Source: Cryptomeria japonica
Lineage: Eukaryota > Streptophyta > Pinopsida > Cupressales > Cupressaceae
Reading direction: 5' to 3'
NCBI RefSeq assembly: GCF_030272615.1
Contig: NW_026729198.1
Span: 20,001 to 42,500, forward strand
DNA: 22,500 nt
Part shown: positions 17,574 to 22,500 of the stretch, one piece after another
Position numbering within the stretch: position 1 is the stretch's first letter
How the letters are laid out: each line of letters starts with the position of its first letter
Translations under genes and position numbers: made by a program
Notes under the pieces: generated by a model
Database searches by the model: none
What the model saw: only the letters and a program-made list of their open reading frames with translations
Told to the model about the DNA's origin: nothing

Positions 17574-17657
17574 CGGGTGCCATCTTGAGCCCGCCCTGGT
17601 GTGCAGCCCAGGCAAGTTGTGCGCACCAAGGCACCCACCCTGGCCAAGGTGGGTCAC

Positions 17658-17689
17658 GGGGTGGGTCCTAGGGTGGGTAACGGGGTGGG
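17658..17689 (+). other. Six-run G-quadruplex motif, second copy
   Basis: Same as 9722-9753 at offset 7936; lies 27 bp inside the start of duplication copy 2. Confidence 0.78.
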
Positions 17690-18060
17690 TACTAAGGTGC
17701 GTGCCAAGGTGGGTCATAGGGTGGGTGCCAAGGTGGGCACCAGGGTGGGTGTGCACCAACCCTAGCCAGGGTAGGTCACGGGGTGGTTGTCGGGGTGGGC
17801 GTCAAGGAGCCAAGGTGGGTGGCAAGTAGCCAAGTTGCGTGCCAAGGTGGGTGTCGGGGTGGGTGCCAAGGATCCAAGGTGGGTGCCAAGGAACCAAGGT
17901 GGGTGTCTGGGTGGGTGCCGAGGTGGGAGCCAGGGTGGGTCCCAAGGTGAGTGCAAAGGTGGGTGCCAGGGTCAAGGTGAGTGCCAATGTGGGTTCCAAG
18001 GTGCCAGGGTCAGGGTGAGTGCCAATGTGGGTTCAAAGGTGCTAAGTTGGGTGCGAGGTT

Positions 18061-18079
18061 GGGTGCGAGGGTGGGTGGG
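18061..18079 (+). other. Strict G-quadruplex motif, second copy
   Basis: Same four-run motif as 10125-10143. Confidence 0.75.
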
Positions 18080-18140
18080 TGCCAAGGTGTGCTAGGTGGA
18101 AGCCCGGGTGGGTCGGCATCCCATGGGTGTCGAGTTGGGT

Positions 18141-18496
18141 GCCTGATGGGTGCTTCTTGTCAAGTTTTAGTCGTCGGGACTCATTTCGAGCCTTAGAGGT
18201 CGTTTCTTGTCCGGTTGCCCTGTCTTCGACCTGGGAACCCAATTTTGGTCCTCGGGTCCCATTTTTTTTTGTCTCGCATCCCACTTTTGGCCTGTGGCCT
18301 TTTCGGGGTCGATTCTCGTTTTGGGCATCAGAGCATGTTTCTTCTCCTAAAACCCAATATTTGTTTATTAAGTCTCGGAACACATTTTTGTTCTCGTGGA
18401 CCCATCATGGGTCTTGGAACGCATTTGTGGTCCTTGGGTCCCATTTTGCATCCCGAAACTTGTGTTTTGGTGCTTGATCCCTATTTTGGGTGCCCA
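18141..18496. repeat. T-rich degenerate repeat segment, second copy
   Basis: Matches 10205-10560 at offset 7936 with no difference noticed by eye. Confidence 0.7.
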
Positions 18497-18885
18497 CCTT
18501 GCACCAAGTGCGCACCCGGGGCAAACCGAGCGCCTTGGTGCACCGGGGCAAGATCGAGCGTGCACCCGAGGCGCCCCGAACATGCACCAAGGTGCACTCG
18601 GCCCACATGTGAGCGCAGGTCGTTGCGCCCGAGGTGGTGTGTGGGCACCGCGTTGCAGACGGGACACTGCACGCACACGACGCCCCCTACAGGTGCACGC
18701 ACGTAGGCCGGGCCGGGTGCACACCCGACGCCCTAGCAAGGTGCGCGCACCCGGGCAGGGCTCACACTTGGCGAACGGGGCGCACTTCGCGAGGGAGGGT
18801 GTGCACCTCGACGGGGGTGGGTGGCCGGGGTGGATTCGCACGTGGGTCGCGGTTTGCTAAGTACACACTGCGACAAGCTCATAAC
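18497..18885. other. 5S upstream spacer, second copy
   Basis: Same as 10561-10949 at offset 7936, with one substitution noticed (A at 18689 for C at 10753). The 35 bp next to the gene are unchanged. Confidence 0.6.
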
Positions 18886-19005
18886 GGGTGCGATCATACC
18901 AGCGTTAGTGCACCGGATCCCATCAGAACTCCGCAGTTAAGCGCGCTTGGGCCGGAGTAGTACTGGGATGGGTGACCTCCCGGGAAGTCCCGGTGTTGCA
19001 CCCTT
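18886..19005 (+). rRNA. 5S ribosomal RNA, copy 2
   Basis: Identical to copy 1 except for G at position 19 (18904), which gives AGCGTTAGTGC and restores a G19-C59 pair in helix II. All other expected elements are present: GGGTGCGATC start, internal control region and GTTGCACCC end. It lies 7936 bp after copy 1 in the same orientation. This looks like the standard functional form. Confidence 0.98.
18939..18990 (+). promoter_or_regulatory. 5S internal control region, copy 2
   Basis: Same three elements as copy 1 at offset 7936, without any difference. Confidence 0.9.
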
Positions 19006-19009
19006 TTTT
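19004..19009 (+). terminator. Pol III T-run terminator of 5S copy 2
   Basis: Same T6 run as copy 1, followed by AGTTTTT. Confidence 0.88.
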
Positions 19010-19448
19010 AGTTTTTCGCCGGGCATCGCAATGCTATTTGAATAAACCTTTTGCCCGTTTGCGTTCTCGTCGGGGCCGGGCCGGGCCGGGGTGCGCTGCC
19101 CGCACTACCGCGCGCGCGGGGGCGACACCGAGCGCGCACCCGAGGCGCCCCGAGCACACAGGCCACGGTGCAACCCGGGCGTTGTGCGCGCACCCCGGTG
19201 CGCCCGAGGTGCTGCGCGCGCACCCAGGTGAAATCGGTGTGCACCTCGGCCAGTGCGCGCTCGGTCGAGTCGCGCACGTTGGCCAAGGTGCACGGTGATG
19301 TTTCTTACTCTAAGGTTCCGCACCAGACGCCCGGGACAGGTGAGCGAAGCTGGGCGGGGCCGGGTGCGCGGCCGGGGCAGGTGCACGCAGCTGGAGAGAG
19401 CTTTGGAGCACACTTCGGAGCGCACCAATGATGCGCTCCATTCAAAAG
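19010..19448. other. 5S downstream spacer, second copy
   Basis: Same as 11074-11512 at offset 7936 with two substitutions noticed (A at 19025 and G at 19147). No gene. Confidence 0.65.
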
Positions 19449-22400
19449 TTTCCTGAAAAGGCAAAAAAAGTTGAGATTATAGAATTTCCCACTTGAGAGA
19501 TTGTAAAAAAAAAAAATTTAAAATGAAGGAAACGCGGGTGCCAAGGTGTGCGCAGCCCAGCCAAGGTGTGCGCACCAAGGCGCCCACCCTGGCGAAGGTG
19601 CACGCAAGGTGCGCACCCGAGGCAAACCGGACAATTAACCCAACTTTCGACTTCGCGCGCACCTTGGAGCGCACTTCGGAGCGCTCCTTGGTGCGCACCA
19701 ATCTTGGGCACCTCGGAGTGCACCATGGCGCCCACCAAGGTGCGCACCCGGGGCAAACCGAGCTCCGACTTCGTGCGCACCTTGGAGCGCACGAAAGGTG
19801 CGCACCATGGCGCCCACCAAGGTGCGCAGCCCAGCCAAGGCGTGCGCATCAAGGTGCGCACCCTGGCGAAGGTGCGCACCCGGGGCAAACCGAGCTCCGA
19901 CTTCGTGCGCACCTTGGAGCGCACAAAAGGTGCGCAACCCAGCCAAGGTGTGCGCACCCCGGTCAAACCGAGCTCCGAATCGTGCGCACCAGAGGTGCAC
20001 GCCATCGTGCGCACCTTGGAGCACACTTCGGAGCCCTCCTTGGTGCGCGCCGATGTTGCGCACCTCGGAGCGCACCCGGGGAAAACAATGCAATTAACCC
20101 GACTTTCGACTTCGTGGGCACCTCGGAGCGCTCTCGGGTTCGCACCTCGGAGCACACCGAGGTGCGCACCTTTGATGCGCTGCCTTCACCAATTTCCAGA
20201 AAAGGCAAGAAAACATTGAGAAGGTGTGCGCACCGAGGTGCCCACCCTGGCGAAGGTGCACGCGAGGTGCGCACCCGGGGCAAACCGGGCTCCGACTTCG
20301 TGCACGCCGCACCTTGGAGCACACTTCGGAGCGCTCCTTGGTGCGCACCAGGGCGCGCAACCCAGCCGAGGTGCCCACCCCGGCGAAGGTGCACGCGAGG
20401 TGCGCACCCGGGGCAAACCGGGCTCCGACTTCGTGCACGCCATGGTGCCCACCGCGGCGAAGGTGCACGCGAGGTGCGCACCCGGGGCAAACCGGGCTCC
20501 GACTTCGTGCACGCCGCACCTTGGAGCACACTTCGGAGCGCTCCTTGGTGCGCACCATGGTGCCCACCAGGGCGCGCAACCCCGCCGAAGGTGCACGCGA
20601 GGTGCGCACCCGGGGCAAACCGGGCTCCGACTTCGTGCACGCCGCACCTTGGAGCACACTTCGGAGCGCTCCTTGGTGCGCACCATGGTGCCCACCAGGG
20701 CGCGCAACCCCGCCGAAGGTGCACGCGAGGTGCGCACCCGGGGCAAACCGGGCTCCGACTTCGTGCACGCCGCACCTTGGAGCACACTTCGGAGCGCTCC
20801 TTGGTGCGCACCAGGGCGCGCAACCCAGCCGAGGTGCCCACCCCGGCGAAGGTGCGTACCCGGGGCAAACCGGGCTCCGACTTCGTGCACAGCCGCACCT
20901 TGGAGCACACTTCGGAGCGCTCCTTGGTGCGCACCATGGTGCCCACCAGGCCGCGCAACCCAGCCAAGGTGTGCGCACCAAGGTGCACGCGAGGTGCGCA
21001 CCCGGGGCAAACCGGGGTCCGACTTCGTGCACGCCGCACCTTGGAGCACACATCGGGGCGCTCCCGGGTTCGCACCGGCGTTGCGCACCGTGGTGGGCAC
21101 CTCGGAGCACACCAAGGTGGGCAGCGAGGTGCGCACCTTTGATGCGATGCCTTCACTAATTTCCATAAAAGGCAAAAAAAAAACGAGATTTTAAAATTTC
21201 CGTTTTGAAAGATAGTGAGAAAAAGGGAATGCTGGTGCCATCTTGAGCCCGCCCTGGTGCGCAGCCCAGCCAAGGTGTGCGCACCAAGGTGCCCACCCTG
21301 GCGAAGGTGCGCGCCCGGGCAATTAACCCAACTTCCAACTTCGCGCGCGCCAGGGTGGGAGCGCACCCAACAACCGGGCCTGGGAAGAGCCAATGCGAGA
21401 AACCCCACCAAACGCTCTGACAAAAAAAGAGGGGGCGCTCCAGTAACCCCGCTTCGGAGCGCACCCTGGGCAAACCCAGCCAAGGTGCCCACCCCGGCCA
21501 AGGTGCAGGCGAGGTGCGCACCCGGGGCAAACCGGGCTCCGACAACGTGCACGCCGCACCTTGGAGCACACTTCGTAGCGCTCCCGGGTGCGCACCTCAG
21601 AGCACACCAAGGTGGGCAGCGAGGTGCGCACCTTTGATGCGCTGCCTTCACTAATTTCCAGAAAAGGCAAAAAAAAAAGGAGATTTTAAAATTTCCGTTT
21701 TGAAAGATAGTGAAAAAAACGGAACGCGCGTGCCATCTTGAGCCCGCCCTGGTGCGCAGCCCAGGTAAGGTGCCCACCCTGGCAAAGGTGCGCACCCGGG
21801 CAATTAACCCTACTTCCGACTTCGTGCGCGCCAGGGTGGCAACCGGGCCTCGGAAGAGCCAATGCGAGAAACCCCACCAAACGCTCCGACAAAAAAAGAG
21901 GCGGCGCTCCAATAACCCCGCTTCGGAGCGCAGCCGGGGCAAACCCAGCCAAGGTGCCCACCCCGACGAAGGTGCACGCGAGGTGCGCACCCGGGGCAAA
22001 CCGGGCTCCGACAACGTGCACGCAGCACCTTGGAGCACACTTCGAAGCACTCCCGGGTGCCCACCGGCGTTGCGCACCGTGGTGGGCAGCGAGGTGCGCA
22101 CCTTTGATGCGCTGCCTTCACTAATTTCCAGAAAAAGGCAAAAAAAAATGAGATTTTAAAATTTCCGTTTTGAAAGATAGTGAAAAAAAAGGAACGCGGG
22201 TGCCATCTTGAGCCCGCCCTGGTGCGCAGCCCAGGCAAGGCATGCGCACCAAGGTGCCCACCCGAGGTGCACACCCGGGGCAAACCGGGCTCCGACTTCG
22301 TGCAGGCCGCACCTTGGAGCACACTTCGGAGCGCTCCTTGGTGCGCACCATGGTGCCCACCAGGGCGCGCAACCCAGCCAAGGTCTGCACACCAAGGTGC

Positions 22401-22500
22401 CCACCCCGGCGAAGGTGCACGCGAGGTGCGCACCCGGGGCAAACCGGGCTCCGACTTCGTGCACGCCATGGTGCCCACCGCGGCGAAGGTGCACGCGAGG
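19449..22500. repeat. GTGCGCACC-rich array with AT-rich islands, second copy
   Basis: Corresponds to 11513-14637. AT-rich islands lie at 19449 (diverged), 20191 (truncated), 21156, 21651 and 22121. It continues past the window end. No gene is present. Confidence 0.9.

Larger units (their letters stand above)
9695..17630. repeat. 7936-bp tandem duplication, copy 1
   Basis: The sequence from GCACCCACCCTGGCC at 9695 restarts at 17631 and continues in register at an offset of 7936 bp through the G-rich array, T-rich segment, 5S gene and flanks. The left edge of copy 1 is preceded by GCACCAGGGTGGGT, while copy 2 is preceded by TGTGCGCACCAAG, so the junction joins the end of a GTGCGCACC array to the middle of the G-rich array. 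Short homology around CACCCACCCTGG on both sides suits unequal exchange. At least four substitutions separate the copies in the first 2.6 kb (10753/18689, 10968/18904, 11089/19025, 11211/19147). Confidence 0.95.
17641..18141. repeat. G-rich array, shortened second copy
   Basis: Only the last 500 bp or so of the 1.7-kb G-rich array are present in duplication copy 2, because the junction at 17631 falls inside the array. Sequence matches 9705-10205. Confidence 0.92.
17631..22500. repeat. 7936-bp tandem duplication, copy 2 (cut by window end)
   Basis: Matches 9695 onward at an offset of 7936 bp up to about 20770, then at 7863 bp to the end of the window (22500 corresponds to 14637). The 73-bp difference comes from a missing GCC-ATGGTGCGCACCGCGG module of about 63 bp, an 11-bp loss before CGTACCCGGGG and one inserted base at CACAGCCGC (20890). 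The right half of the unit is beyond the window. Confidence 0.95.

Noticed and set aside
9695-17630. Transposable element carrying a 5S gene (5S-derived SINE or Cassandra-type)
   Set aside because: The 5S gene is complete with its terminator, no terminal repeats, primer-binding site, poly-A tail or target-site duplication is seen, and the copies are in direct tandem.
1-22500. 18S, 5.8S or 26S rRNA gene fragments
   Set aside because: Conserved ends and core phrases of these genes were looked for on both strands and not found, so the 35S linkage remains an inference from the promoter blocks.

Overview
This window is non-coding repetitive DNA from a plant nuclear genome. Two complete 5S rRNA genes are present (10950-11069 and 18886-19005). 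Both have a plant-type start, an internal Pol III control region and a T6 terminator. Bases such as GCGTTAGTGC and AAGCGCGCTTGGGCC recall gymnosperm 5S genes; that is from memory, so the lineage is a moderate-confidence suggestion. No 18S, 5.8S or 26S sequence, tRNA gene or believable protein gene was seen. Every long open frame is a by-product of GC-rich tandem repeats.

The best single explanation is a very long 35S (45S) rDNA intergenic spacer with linked 5S genes. Thirteen copies of a 32-bp block lie between 4124 and 8259. Read on the minus strand, the block contains TATATAGGGGAGG, which matches the plant RNA polymerase I start-site consensus (TATATA, then G4-5). On this reading the 35S unit is transcribed on the minus strand: 26S would lie beyond 22500, 18S beyond position 1, and the two 5S genes face the opposite way.

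Layout from left to right: 1-3770, twenty copies of a 188-bp repeat with nested inverted repeats. 3771-5140, three long diverged promoter units, each with a stem-loop about 30 bp downstream of the start motif. 5140-5520, a short 50/56-bp array. 5440-6655, 311-bp promoter units. 6650-7256, 52-bp palindromic repeats inside one promoter unit. 7257-8300, 157-bp promoter units. 8300-8510, a promoter unit that breaks down into GGTGCGCACC-type repeats. 8505-10205, a strongly G-skewed array with G-quadruplex motifs. 10205-10560, a T-rich degenerate array. 10561-11512, the 5S gene and its flanks. 11513-17630, several kilobases of GTGCGCACC-rich repeats punctuated by AT-rich islands, with a 2.36-kb higher-order duplication. 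At 17631 a 7936-bp tandem duplication restarts in the G-rich array at the equivalent of 9695; it carries the second 5S gene and runs to the window end.

The arrays are related to one another. The 188-bp repeat shares three ordered blocks with the long promoter units. The 157-bp unit looks like the 311-bp unit with one internal segment removed. The GGTGCGCACC repeats appear first as a small insert in the promoter units and later as the bulk of the 5S-flanking DNA. The window therefore reads as an rDNA spacer that grew by nested, repeated amplification. No protein-based system was found.
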